From a virus: a stretch of 20,473 nt of DNA. The stretch's first letter is position 1; every line of letters starts with the position of its first letter. The notes under the pieces are model-generated. The model searched no databases. It saw only the letters and a list, made by a program, of their open reading frames with translations, and was not told where the DNA came from. The translations under genes and the position numbers were made by a program. The stretch covers positions 1-20,473 of IMG/VR virus record IMGVR_UViG_3300035190_000162, one strand, 5' to 3'. Of this stretch, positions 7,904 through 15,087 are shown in pieces.

Positions 7904-7982
7904 AAAGAAAAGAGGTAAGGCTATCCGCAAGGAAGTTGAAGCTAAACTAAAAAAATTCATAGCAGACAAAAAGAAAAATTGA
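7869..7982 (+). CDS. Tiny lysine-rich protein, unknown function
   Basis: A 37-residue frame from ATG 7869 (MITTTTASGGDKKKRGKAIR...) to TGA 7982. It overlaps the end of the connector gene by 35 bases and stops 6 bases before the holin. The product has a Thr/Ser start and then a strongly basic helical stretch. The same frame is open further upstream inside the connector gene, but that part reads as the wrong-frame shadow of it. The bases 7904-7982 would otherwise be empty, which favours a real small gene. Confidence 0.5.
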   Translation: MITTTTASGGDKKKRGKAIRKEVEAKLKKFIADKKKN

Positions 7983-7988
7983 CGTGTT

Positions 7989-8474
7989 ATGAGAGATGAT
8001 TCGCTATCCATATTTTATCCATATCTTGATTTACTTAAAATGAAAATGCCGCTATTGATTGCTATCAGTTGGTCTAGCTTGGCAGCGTTTTTCAATACTT
8101 ATTTCTTTGATGATTGGTCATTCTTAATCTATCTGGTCATAATGATTGCGATAGACACTATGCTAGGCATTTGGAAGGCTTGGAAGTATAGTGTTCTTAG
8201 CAGTTCAAGGTTCGGTGGAATGGTTATCAAGAGTGTATTGTATGCTTTTTTCTTGATAGTTGTTCACAATCTCACAAATTTCAGTACTAACGAATTAACT
8301 AAGTCACTATTTTTGTGGGTAGAAGAACTATGCTATGCGGCTCTTTTAGTTCGTGAAGCAATTAGTATCGTTGAAAATATCGGAGCAATTAAACCTGATT
8401 TGCTACCTAAGTGGATACTGAAAAGGTTACAATCATTTGATGAAAAAGGACAATTTCAAATAGACAACGAATGA
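7989..8474 (+). CDS. Phage holin (Holin_4 / toxin-secretion holin type)
   Basis: A 161-residue membrane protein with about four hydrophobic segments near residues 21-39, 44-61, 78-95 and 106-121. Family-like marks include D56 in a membrane helix (IDTMLGIWKAW), the SSSRFGGMVIKS loop, and REAISIVENIGAI followed by a Pro-containing end (KPDLLPKWILKRL). This pattern is seen in the phage_holin_4 family. Holins form lesions in the inner membrane at a set time and let the endolysin reach the cell wall. The stop overlaps the start of the amidase gene by 4 bases (ATGA), giving the classic holin-endolysin pair. Confidence 0.8.
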   Translation: MRDDSLSIFYPYLDLLKMKMPLLIAISWSSLAAFFNTYFFDDWSFLIYLVIMIAIDTMLGIWKAWKYSVLSSSRFGGMVIKSVLYAFFLIVVHNLTNFSTNELTKSLFLWVEELCYAALLVREAISIVENIGAIKPDLLPKWILKRLQSFDEKGQFQIDNE

Positions 8475-8881
8475 GAACAATAACACACATAGTAGTTCAT
8501 TGCAGTGCTACGGGACAAGATGCAAAAGTCGAAGCAATCCAAAGATATTGGAAGCAGAATCTCGGATGGAAGTCCCCTGGTTATCATTACATCATTGAAG
8601 CAGATGGCAAAGAGACACAACTACTCACAATCGCTCAATCTTCGAATGGTGTGAAAGGTTGGAATAAGTCAATTATAAACGTGTGTTATATCGGTGGCGT
8701 GAACAAGTTAGGGAAGGCAGCAGATAACAGAACGGATGCTCAGAAACGCCAACTGCTGACAAGATTAAAAGCATTGAAGACAATGTTTCCAAATGCGATA
8801 ATTCAAGGGCATAAAGACTTTCCAAATGTGGCAAAGGCTTGTCCATCATTCGACGCGAAATCAGAATATAAAAATATCTAA
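8471..8881 (+). CDS. Endolysin, N-acetylmuramoyl-L-alanine amidase (T7 lysozyme type)
   Basis: A 136-residue Amidase_2 protein that cuts the bond between N-acetylmuramate and L-alanine in peptidoglycan. The zinc ligands match T7 lysozyme: His10 (IVVHCSAT), His114 (IQGHKDF) and Cys124 (KACPSFDAK). The catalytic Tyr and Lys positions also match (Tyr38 in PGYHYII, Lys122 in KACP). The T7-like spacing is complete and the length is only slightly shorter than the ~150 residues of T7 lysozyme, so it should be active. It has no signal peptide and therefore depends on the overlapping upstream holin. A terminator follows it. Confidence 0.93.
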   Translation: MRTITHIVVHCSATGQDAKVEAIQRYWKQNLGWKSPGYHYIIEADGKETQLLTIAQSSNGVKGWNKSIINVCYIGGVNKLGKAADNRTDAQKRQLLTRLKALKTMFPNAIIQGHKDFPNVAKACPSFDAKSEYKNI

Positions 8882-8908
8882 AGGGGCAGTTGTCCCTTTT
8901 CTTTTTTA
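8880..8908 (+). terminator. Intrinsic terminator after the endolysin
   Basis: AAGGGGCA and TGTCCCTT pair around a short loop, one pair being G-U, and are followed by TTCTTTTTT. The hairpin starts at the endolysin stop codon. Confidence 0.75.
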
Positions 8909-8927
8909 CTTACTTAATAATTACACA

Positions 8928-9884
8928 ATGACTAACACTCCAAAATGGGAAGAAGTTTTTAAGATTGAAATTCAACTTGAAGGCGAAAAGATTACAGACT
9001 TCAAAAGAAGATTAGCCAAGAAGTACAACACTACTCTAGGCAACATTGCTTCGAAGTATCACAGACACGTTACCAACAAAAACAACCCGAAGAAGTTTGA
9101 TGAGTCAATACCAGTGGCGCATCACTTGCCCAAGTCAGAGACAAAAGAAAAAAGTATTATCGATATTGAAGGTAGAAAGGTTCTTGCCTTGTTTGATGTT
9201 CATATTCCCTATCACGACATTAAAGCTTTGCATCTTGCTATTGACTACGGAGTGAAGCAGAACTGCGATACGATTCTTTTGGGCGGTGACTTTATCGATT
9301 GCTACGAGATAAGTAGTTTTGAGAAGGACAGAACAAAGCGTTCATTTAGATCAGAGATTCAACTCACAAAACAATTCTTTTCATTCCTGCGTTTCAAGTT
9401 TCCAAAGGCAAGAATATACGCTAAGATGGGTAACCACGAGGAACGCTACGAGAGATACATCAGAAAGAACGCAAGTGCGCTAGATGGCATTGAAGATTTC
9501 GAGTTGAGTAACTTGTTAGGCTTTGACAAGTTTGGAATCGATATCATTCACGGTAAACAGTTGGCACGTATTAACTCTTTAGCGGTGGTACACGGTCACG
9601 AATTTGGCAAGTCAACATTCTCGCCCGTTAACGTTGCACGAGGTCTTTATATGAGGGCTAAATCAAGCGCAATTTGTGGACACTCTCACCAAACATCTGA
9701 GCATACTGAGAAGGATATTAACGGAAAGTTGACAACGTGCTGGAGTGTTGGGTGCTTGAGTGAATTAACACCTGAATACGCACCATTTGCAAAGTACAAT
9801 CACGGGTTTGCAATCATCACAAAGCGTGGTAGTGAAGGTTTCAACGTGCAGAATTTCAGAATACACGAAGGAAAAATCTTATGA
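8928..9884 (+). CDS. Calcineurin-like metallophosphoesterase
   Basis: A 318-residue protein from the ATG at 8928. The frame is open to 8826, but that would cross the terminator and lie inside the endolysin gene. All five metal-binding motifs of the calcineurin-like family are present in order: DVH (Asp90, His92), GGDFID (Asp121), GNHEERY (Asn169, His170), VHGHEF (His222), and CGHSHQ (His252, His254). It should be an active two-metal phosphoesterase. The substrate is unknown; nucleic acid ends, cyclic nucleotides or phosphoproteins are all possible. Residues 1-75 form a basic extension (FKRRLAKKYN, IASKYHRHVTNK) that may bind nucleic acid. Such genes are known in several phages, with mostly untested roles. 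Confidence 0.88.
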   Translation: MTNTPKWEEVFKIEIQLEGEKITDFKRRLAKKYNTTLGNIASKYHRHVTNKNNPKKFDESIPVAHHLPKSETKEKSIIDIEGRKVLALFDVHIPYHDIKALHLAIDYGVKQNCDTILLGGDFIDCYEISSFEKDRTKRSFRSEIQLTKQFFSFLRFKFPKARIYAKMGNHEERYERYIRKNASALDGIEDFELSNLLGFDKFGIDIIHGKQLARINSLAVVHGHEFGKSTFSPVNVARGLYMRAKSSAICGHSHQTSEHTEKDINGKLTTCWSVGCLSELTPEYAPFAKYNHGFAIITKRGSEGFNVQNFRIHEGKIL

Positions 9885-10090
9885 TGATAGATTTGAATCT
9901 CAAAGTGCGCTATCGGATAGGCGATATTGTCTACTGTCGGTCAGATGTTGACAGTCGGTTACGCTTTGTAACTGGCTTTATCATCCGCAAAGGAATGATA
10001 ATATACATTGTATCAATGGAAGGCAGCGAAGCCTACTTTTACGACTTCGAATTGATAAGTGAGAATGAGCAGTTGATGGGGTTAAATTGA
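9881..10090 (+). CDS. Small protein, unknown function
   Basis: A 69-residue protein overlapping the phosphoesterase by ATGA; a second ATG at 9884 is an equally good start. The segment VRYRIGDIVYCRSDVDSRLRFVTGFIIRKGMIIYIVS looks like a small beta-barrel. Its strongly conserved feel (GDIVYxxSD) is shared with short proteins of many Bacteroidota phages. It is the last gene of the rightward block and its stop overlaps the end of the convergent leftward gene by 9 bases. Confidence 0.65.
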   Translation: MMIDLNLKVRYRIGDIVYCRSDVDSRLRFVTGFIIRKGMIIYIVSMEGSEAYFYDFELISENEQLMGLN

Positions 10091-10504
10091 TACGATAAGA
10101 TAAATTATCACACCTTCCAGAATGGCGATTGCAGACACGATAAATGTCCGCTTTCGCCATTTCTTTTTACGATCAATTTCATCACTCATCTTCTTGTTCT
10201 GCTCGTCAATCTCAATTTGCTTCTTTAGGTTGTAGATGCTTTCGATATCGTCTTGCTTCTGGGCTTGTATGCCCGTAATATCAACGTACTTCTTCAACAT
10301 TGAATCCTTCTGAATCATTATTGAATCTTGAAGCTTCGCGTACTCCCACCAATATTCAAGCGAATAGTAGCAAAGGTTAAATGCTTGGTCTTTATTTAAT
10401 TGGAGCGTATCTACCTTTAAAGTATCTGCGCTCGAACTCGCGTTGATTTGATTCACGAATGATAGCATTAATACTATCGTTAGAAGTAAGTGTAACTTTC
10501 TCAT
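10082..10504 (-). CDS. Signal-peptide, coiled-coil, C-terminal membrane protein (spanin candidate)
   Basis: A 140-residue protein. Residues 1-26 (MRKLHLLLTIVLMLSFVNQI...) form a signal-peptide-like segment. Residues 40-115 are charged and coiled-coil-like (DSMLKKYVDITG, QKQDDIESIYNLKKQIEIDEQ). Residues 121-140 (FIVSAIAILEGVIIYLIVSI) form a C-terminal membrane helix after a basic patch. This order matches unimolecular spanins, which link outer and inner membranes, but there is no lipobox cysteine after the signal. The start lies 113 bases inside the upstream gene in another frame, an arrangement reminiscent of Rz/Rz1. Spanin function is an inference from topology, overlap and a lysis-gene neighbourhood on the opposite strand. 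Confidence 0.6.
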   Translation of the reverse strand: MRKLHLLLTIVLMLSFVNQINASSSADTLKVDTLQLNKDQAFNLCYYSLEYWWEYAKLQDSIMIQKDSMLKKYVDITGIQAQKQDDIESIYNLKKQIEIDEQNKKMSDEIDRKKKWRKRTFIVSAIAILEGVIIYLIVSI

Positions 10505-10757
10505 TTTTGAAATAATTGTTAGTGATTATGGGCTTTTTGGATTCGTAGAAATAGACTGTATCGCGCATCATTTTGATGTCAATAAGCGCATCGTGAATCA
10601 TTCTATCTTGTTTGTCTATTTTCTTTTGGAGTTTCTCTATTTCGATTTCAAGTGGTGACGAATCTTCACGCTTTCGATTTGAAAGCAAGATGAAGAAAAC
10701 AGTTAATAGGATAACTGATACTAATATGACAAGGTGTGTTTCATTTATTTTTCTCAT
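10392..10757 (-). CDS. Membrane-anchored coiled-coil protein (i-spanin/Rz-like candidate)
   Basis: A 121-residue protein with one N-terminal membrane helix (residues 8-26, THLVILVSVILLTVFFILL) that lacks a convincing cleavage site. It is followed by a charged coiled coil (PLEIEIEKLQKKIDKQDRMI) and a polar C-terminal part ending FKGRYAPIK. This is the topology of inner-membrane spanins such as lambda Rz. The 3' third overlaps the next gene by 113 bases out of frame. The start overlaps the small upstream gene by 17 bases. It lacks recognisable sequence similarity that I can name, so the role is a structural inference. Confidence 0.6.
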   Translation of the reverse strand: MRKINETHLVILVSVILLTVFFILLSNRKREDSSPLEIEIEKLQKKIDKQDRMIHDALIDIKMMRDTVYFYESKKPIITNNYFKNEKVTLTSNDSINAIIRESNQREFERRYFKGRYAPIK

Positions 10758-10917
10758 TGCTTATTTTTTTATATTTAATATCTTCAAGAAAGTGAAACAT
10801 ATGATTTGCCATTTCAAATACATCATCATAATTAATTTGTTCTGATGTAATTTGTGCTTTAACTATTTCAGTAGCACATTGTAGTGCCAGTTGTCTATTG
10901 TTTATATTTTCAATCAT
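10741..10917 (-). CDS. Small protein (58 residues), unknown function
   Basis: The product begins MIENINNRQLALQCATEIVK and continues with an acidic helical part including VFEMANHMFHFLEDIK. It starts in an AACACAATG context like other genes here and overlaps the next gene by 17 bases. Its N-terminal segment (QLALQCATEIVKA) resembles the start of another small protein in this window (54 residues, 14912-15076: TLAVQCCIKEILD). It may be one of the short conserved helical proteins of Bacteroidota phages; its function is unknown. Confidence 0.6.
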   Translation of the reverse strand: MIENINNRQLALQCATEIVKAQITSEQINYDDVFEMANHMFHFLEDIKYKKISNEKNK

Positions 10918-10923
10918 TGTGTT

Positions 10924-10963
10924 AAGTTAAAAAAAGTGGGCGCAAACTTAATCACGCCCACTT
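10924..10963 (-). terminator. Intrinsic terminator after the 333-residue protein gene
   Basis: Perfect 9-bp stem AAGTGGGCG / CGCCCACTT (10934-10942 and 10955-10963). On the minus strand it is followed by TTTTTTTAAC. It sits 6 bases after the stop of the 333-residue protein and only 17 bases before the next leftward start codon at 10917. Confidence 0.85.
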
Positions 10964-10968
10964 ACTAA

Positions 10969-11970
10969 TTAAGCGAAAGGTGTTAAACTAATTTTCTTTG
11001 TATTCAAATTAGCATAAGCTTCAAGTCGGAATTCTTTACCAGTAAGCGGCAAAAAGTGAACTGTAAACTTGATGTGAGCAGGTTTCGAATAGTCAACATC
11101 AGCTAGTGAATCTACATCAAGAATAAATGAATCCGCATTTTCTTTTGTCAGATACGCAGACTTCCAACACTCGCCAAAGTTACCCATACTATCTGCATCG
11201 ATAGCGTTAGCAGGGCGGTCGCATCCGTTATACAAAGTCCAAGTGATTCTGAAATCACCTTGTGCCGTACCATAGCAGGTGCGTAGTTGTGAGTAGTTGA
11301 ACTCACTCCACTCTGTTTCATTCACAAAGAATGAACCGCGAAGCAAGTTACCGTCCCATTCTAGAGCAGGAAAGATGTTAGTGATGTGCGTATCGGGTGT
11401 TTTAAATTCTCCCGTGAAGTAGTCATTCTGGAACGCTAGAACGGTATCCTCATTCACTTTCATAATGTCAGCAATCTCGCCAACATCATAGGTCAAAACT
11501 GTTTTCTTACCGTTCACAATCCAATCAAAAGACCATTGATTCTTATTCTCGAAGTCATCAAACATCACGTCAGTACCGTCTATCACGATCGTGATTAACT
11601 TCTCACTTTCCGTGTGAGTTGTCCCATCGGGCAACTGCCAAGAAAGTTCCGAACGATACAACTGCCAGTGTCCATTCTCATTCTTGCCCGTCACAACATA
11701 ACCGAAGTCATTGATGTACATTGAAACAAGATTGAGCAGGTAAGAAGGCGAAAACACAAAGTTTGAAGTAGGCAAGAAACCATCTTTCCAAACGTACTTG
11801 GTTTGCGTCAGGTATCTTCCTGCCCATTTTGGGTTCGGAACTTTCAAAGTTTCTTTTACCAACTGACGATTCAACCTCAGTTCATTTACATTTCGCCCAT
11901 CAAGAACGAAATACTTTAGCTCGTCCCACATTTGAGTGGGAATGCCAGTAATACTTTTGTCTAAAATCAT
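10969..11970 (-). CDS. Unknown 333-residue protein
   Basis: I do not recognise this protein. It is rich in aromatic residues and appears mostly beta-structured, with no signal peptide or membrane helix. The N-terminus (ITGIPTQMWDELKYFVLDGRNVNELRLN) is helical. The middle holds strand-rich segments such as GHWQLYRSELSWQLPDG and WSFDWIVNGKKTVLTYDVGEI, and residues 220-245 have RTCYGTAQGDFRITWTLYNG. The C-terminus (IKFTVHFLPLTGKEFRLEAYAN) resembles a beta-sandwich edge. It follows the large terminase by 24 bases and ends at a strong terminator. A virion or receptor-interacting protein is possible, but nothing in the sequence proves it. Confidence 0.75.
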   Translation of the reverse strand: MILDKSITGIPTQMWDELKYFVLDGRNVNELRLNRQLVKETLKVPNPKWAGRYLTQTKYVWKDGFLPTSNFVFSPSYLLNLVSMYINDFGYVVTGKNENGHWQLYRSELSWQLPDGTTHTESEKLITIVIDGTDVMFDDFENKNQWSFDWIVNGKKTVLTYDVGEIADIMKVNEDTVLAFQNDYFTGEFKTPDTHITNIFPALEWDGNLLRGSFFVNETEWSEFNYSQLRTCYGTAQGDFRITWTLYNGCDRPANAIDADSMGNFGECWKSAYLTKENADSFILDVDSLADVDYSKPAHIKFTVHFLPLTGKEFRLEAYANLNTKKISLTPFA

Positions 11971-11994
11971 TTTGTTTATTTGTTTAATTAATTA

Positions 11995-13296
11995 CTATCT
12001 TATAGCGTACCTGCCGTAATTCGGATACAGTTCAAAGTACATTCTCATCATCATCATATCTGCGAAGTCGGGGGAGAAGCCGTGTTTCTTTTTGATTTCT
12101 TCTTTACTGGTAACGGCCTTCTTTCTCTCACGATCAATATGAGCAATTCTCACAACTTCTAAATGCTTAATTATTTCAGTCTTGTACTTGTCAGCGGCAA
12201 TGGTCAACTTGTTTGCGTTAATATACTCGCCCATTTTAAAGTAGCACTCCGCTTTCAAGTTCATATAGGTTTCGCTATCTATCGCACGACCACCATTGTT
12301 GAATGATTGACACTTTAAAATACCAACTACTCCGATACCTAATCCGTCAGCATCAACCACAATATTTGAAAGCTTCACGTTTCTTTCCTTTGCTAAATTA
12401 CGGATAAATTCTGCGACCTCGTTTGGATACTTATGCTCCATCATAAACACATCGACTAGCGACATTCCCGACCACAGACCAATAATTGTTTTATCATTAC
12501 CGAGTGCTGCGATGTCGGCAGTAATGTAAGCGGTAGTGCCTATCAATTCGTTTCTAAAACATCTCAACAAGTCATCGTAGTAGTAAAGTCTATCGTTGCT
12601 CTCATCATAGTCCCAATCACCATCTAAAAGTCTTTTACGGTCAATCTCTGGAAGGCGTGACAACTTCTCAAGGTAGGCAGGTTCAAGATTCGGATTGTCT
12701 GTCGGCAATGCCTTGATGAATGCTCTGTCCTCTCGCAGCGTTCCATTTCGTGCAGCGTCGAAGTAGTCAGCGTATAACCACCCTTTAGTTGGGTTGCAGG
12801 AGAGTAATCCTTTCGGAACACCATTGATTAAGTTATAACGCACACGAGAATCTAGTATATCGATTGCCCGTTGAGAAACTTCAGCGACCTCATCCACAAA
12901 ATAGTCTGTAATTTCAATCGAACCAAGTCTACTAAATTCAGGGTCACTAGGCATAAAGCCTAAGTCCATCAAGACAATTTGAGACCCGTTGTAGAACTTG
13001 ATGACGTGGTCTTGACCGTTGTAGGTGTAGTGAGTGCCAGGGCGAAGTCCCATCTGATTAGCAATCGTCCAAAAGGTAGCCATCGTTGACTGTCGAAGTC
13101 GCTTTAATTCTGCACGACCTATCAATCCTCTGGTGTTTGCATATTTTAATCTGCGATTAATCTGCCAAGAACACCCAAGAAATGTTTTGCCACCACCTGC
13201 ACTTCCGCCATACAACACTGTTTCTGTTATCAGGTCTTTAGGCGATAACAAAGTCAATGCTTCATCTTGGCGAGTAGTGTATTGGGGTGTGTACAT
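11995..13296 (-). CDS. terL: Terminase large subunit
   Basis: A 433-residue DNA-packaging motor. The N-terminal ATPase has a Walker A motif GGSAGGGKT (residues 30-38), Walker B ITDYFVDE with Asp135 and Glu136, and a coupling motif LLSCNPTK (164-171). The C-terminal nuclease of RNase H fold has the acidic residues in TADIAALGNDKTIIGLW (Asp261), IVVDADGLGIG (Asp315, Asp317) and SPDFADMMMM (Asp410, Asp413). All key residues are present, so it should be active. It cuts the DNA concatemer and pumps DNA through the portal encoded on the other strand at 5397-7328. No small terminase was recognised next to it; an HNH endonuclease lies immediately upstream. Confidence 0.95.
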   Translation of the reverse strand: MYTPQYTTRQDEALTLLSPKDLITETVLYGGSAGGGKTFLGCSWQINRRLKYANTRGLIGRAELKRLRQSTMATFWTIANQMGLRPGTHYTYNGQDHVIKFYNGSQIVLMDLGFMPSDPEFSRLGSIEITDYFVDEVAEVSQRAIDILDSRVRYNLINGVPKGLLSCNPTKGWLYADYFDAARNGTLREDRAFIKALPTDNPNLEPAYLEKLSRLPEIDRKRLLDGDWDYDESNDRLYYYDDLLRCFRNELIGTTAYITADIAALGNDKTIIGLWSGMSLVDVFMMEHKYPNEVAEFIRNLAKERNVKLSNIVVDADGLGIGVVGILKCQSFNNGGRAIDSETYMNLKAECYFKMGEYINANKLTIAADKYKTEIIKHLEVVRIAHIDRERKKAVTSKEEIKKKHGFSPDFADMMMMRMYFELYPNYGRYAIR

Positions 13297-13305
13297 TTGG
13301 TAAAA

Positions 13306-13764
13306 TTAGTGATTTATAACGTGGTAAATTTCTTTCGCTTTTAGATATGCGTTTCGTGCTTCTTGTTCGGTGTGAAAGTATCCGATATGCTTAGATTTCC
13401 CATTAACCTCTATTTTAACTTTAAACTTGCTTCTTTTTTCCATCCAAGTGTAACCTTTAGCAGTTCTTCGATTCCACATATTTTGTTGATGCGTTACATC
13501 ACGTAAATTATCAATTTTGTTATTACTAGGATTGCCATCTATATGGTCAATTGAATTAACGGGCAAATGTCCATAATGCAGATACCAAGCAAGTCTGTGA
13601 CCACCTATAAAAAAACGTTTACTTTGATAACGTAATTGAACAAAAGTATATCCATAAATTTTTTTCCTAATTACTTTACCATACACACCTCTAATTTCTC
13701 CGCTTACTGGACAGTAAGTAAAACCTTTTTCTTTTGCCAATTCACATCTTTCTAGTGTAGTCAT
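13306..13764 (-). CDS. HNH homing endonuclease with AP2-like DNA-binding domain
   Basis: A 152-residue free-standing endonuclease. The HNH core covers about residues 55-99: GGHRLAWYLHYGHLP, IDHIDGNPSNNKIDNL (Asp73, His74, Asn82, Asn86), then THQQNMWNR (Asn95). The C-terminal region (103-147; GYTWMEKRSKFKVKIEVNGK, HIGYFHTEQEARNAYLKAK) matches an AP2-type DNA-binding domain, a common partner of HNH in phage homing endonucleases. It lies 9 bases upstream of the large terminase start and 2 bases downstream of the preceding gene, so it sits cleanly between genes. Its codons are more AT-rich than its neighbours, consistent with insertion as a selfish gene. Confidence 0.9.
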   Translation of the reverse strand: MTTLERCELAKEKGFTYCPVSGEIRGVYGKVIRKKIYGYTFVQLRYQSKRFFIGGHRLAWYLHYGHLPVNSIDHIDGNPSNNKIDNLRDVTHQQNMWNRRTAKGYTWMEKRSKFKVKIEVNGKSKHIGYFHTEQEARNAYLKAKEIYHVINH

Positions 13765-13766
13765 TG

Positions 13767-14549
13767 CTATTTGTTTTTTGTTAAATAATTCAAGTACATC
13801 ATAACCTTCATTTCTCTTGCAATACTATTCGTATACTGCTCCTTCAGTCGGGGGTTATTCATTATTCTTTGAAGCTTGGTCTTGCCTATCTCTTGTTGAT
13901 CGTGAACGAGTCGTTTCGCCCTCTGCTTGAATCCTATCCACTCGTCATCCGTCCAATAGTCATCAGTAACTAGACCACTTTTGTACAAGTTCTCTAACAT
14001 CACAAACCCCATCAATTCCGCTGCCATAAAGTTACCTTGTTTCGCGTTTTCAATGTCTTTATTTAAAGCTTCATTGAACCAACTGATTGAATCATTAGCT
14101 GATTCAAGTTGTCGTGCAGGTTCAATGTAGTTGACATTAACCTCATTCCATTTCTTCATTGCGTCCATCCGCAGCTGGTAGTATTCGCTTAGCACACTAC
14201 CGACATAAGTCGCATCAAATGATTTGAATGATGTCAACTTGTTAGCCAACTTACTCGCTGCGTTAAACTCAAAGGCCAACTTGAAATCAACCGTTGTACA
14301 CCAGGCGAAGTTATCTGAAACAAACGAGTGAAGTTGTTGTATTGGTTCGATTCTATCAGGCTGCGGTATGCCGTGAAAGACAAGCTGCGCATAGTACTCA
14401 ACCGCGAAGTCCTTACCACTAATCAATGCGACTAGTGGTGCTTCTTTGGCTGCGATTATCTTTCTAAAGTCAACGTTGGCTACCTTACTTAAATTGGTCA
14501 AGGAGTGATTGAAGCCCCTCGCTACTTGTGCCTTTTCCAAATGTTCCAT
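13767..14549 (-). CDS. Probable replication-associated protein, unknown function
   Basis: A 260-residue helical protein. The central region (residues 75-145; LHSFVSDNFAWCTTVDFKLAFEFNAASKL, then FDATYVGSVLSEYYQLR) resembles a family seen in replication regions of Bacteroidota phages and plasmids, where the order is a short helix bundle with an AFxLxAxGKL motif and a VLxxYxxxR motif. No Walker motif or DNA-binding motif is visible. Its first 65 bases overlap the end of the upstream gene. That gene carries a replication-type C-terminal domain, so the two may work together in replication initiation or helicase loading. This is inference from context. Confidence 0.65.
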   Translation of the reverse strand: MEHLEKAQVARGFNHSLTNLSKVANVDFRKIIAAKEAPLVALISGKDFAVEYYAQLVFHGIPQPDRIEPIQQLHSFVSDNFAWCTTVDFKLAFEFNAASKLANKLTSFKSFDATYVGSVLSEYYQLRMDAMKKWNEVNVNYIEPARQLESANDSISWFNEALNKDIENAKQGNFMAAELMGFVMLENLYKSGLVTDDYWTDDEWIGFKQRAKRLVHDQQEIGKTKLQRIMNNPRLKEQYTNSIAREMKVMMYLNYLTKNK

Positions 14550-14874
14550 TATTGATCGTTTTAGTGGTTACAAACTTACTCATATCCCAAGCTGCCACGG
14601 CTGCTCGTCTCCAGTCTTTCAATTTCTTATTGCCATACTTCCAGTCTTTCAGCTCGTAGTGAGCAATGAACTTGGACGCGAATGTAATGCCATCCGATTG
14701 ACTACCGCCCGTCTTCTGCTGAAAGAATGAAACCACATCTTCCATAGATGGGGCAACGAACTCGCCAACGATGTGCTTGTTGTATTCATTCATTAGCTTG
14801 ATACATTCATCAGGTGAGATGCAGTCCTGATAGGTCGCTTTCGCGTTTTTATAAAAGAAGTCTTTTGCCGTCAT
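14485..14874 (-). CDS. Putative replication initiation/helicase-loading domain protein
   Basis: A 129-residue protein. Residues 38-96 contain EFVAPSMEDVVSFFQQK, then FIAHYELKDWKYGNKKLKDWRRAAVAAW. This matches the pattern PTxEEVxxYxxE...FxxYYxxxGWKxGxxxMKDWKAAxRxW found at the C-terminus of many phage replisome organiser or initiation proteins. The rest is short and polar. Here the domain stands alone instead of ending a longer protein, and the next gene, overlapping by 65 bases, may supply the remaining functions. The leader reads AACACAACACAATG. A function in phage DNA replication is likely, but the exact role is not defined by the sequence. Confidence 0.7.
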   Translation of the reverse strand: MTAKDFFYKNAKATYQDCISPDECIKLMNEYNKHIVGEFVAPSMEDVVSFFQQKTGGSQSDGITFASKFIAHYELKDWKYGNKKLKDWRRAAVAAWDMSKFVTTKTINNGTFGKGTSSEGLQSLLDQFK

Positions 14875-14911
14875 TGTGTTGTGTTTTTATTGTTGTTGAT
14901 GTTTTATTCCT

Positions 14912-15076
14912 TCATCGTTTTGGAAATTCGCCAATCTTTATAATGTAGTCTTCACTTAGTCCATACTTTTCACAGACCTCAGTAATTAATTCAGCAGACG
15001 GATGTAGCTTTCCGATTTCTTTTCTGTCAAGAATCTCTTTAATGCAGCATTGAACTGCCAGTGTGTGTTGTTTCAT
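14912..15076 (-). CDS. Small protein (54 residues), unknown function
   Basis: Begins MKQHTLAVQCCIKEILDRKE and ends IIKIGEFPKR. It is helical and mixed in charge. The N-terminal LAxQC pattern is shared with the 58-residue protein at 10741-10917. It lies 11 bases after the DnaA-like gene in the leftward operon. Function unknown. Confidence 0.6.
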   Translation of the reverse strand: MKQHTLAVQCCIKEILDRKEIGKLHPSAELITEVCEKYGLSEDYIIKIGEFPKR

Positions 15077-15087
15077 TGTTCGTGAAA

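Noticed and set aside
8826-8927. N-terminal extension of the metallophosphoesterase
   Set aside because: It would be the shadow of the endolysin and would read through a terminator; the ATG at 8928 has the common ACACAATG context.
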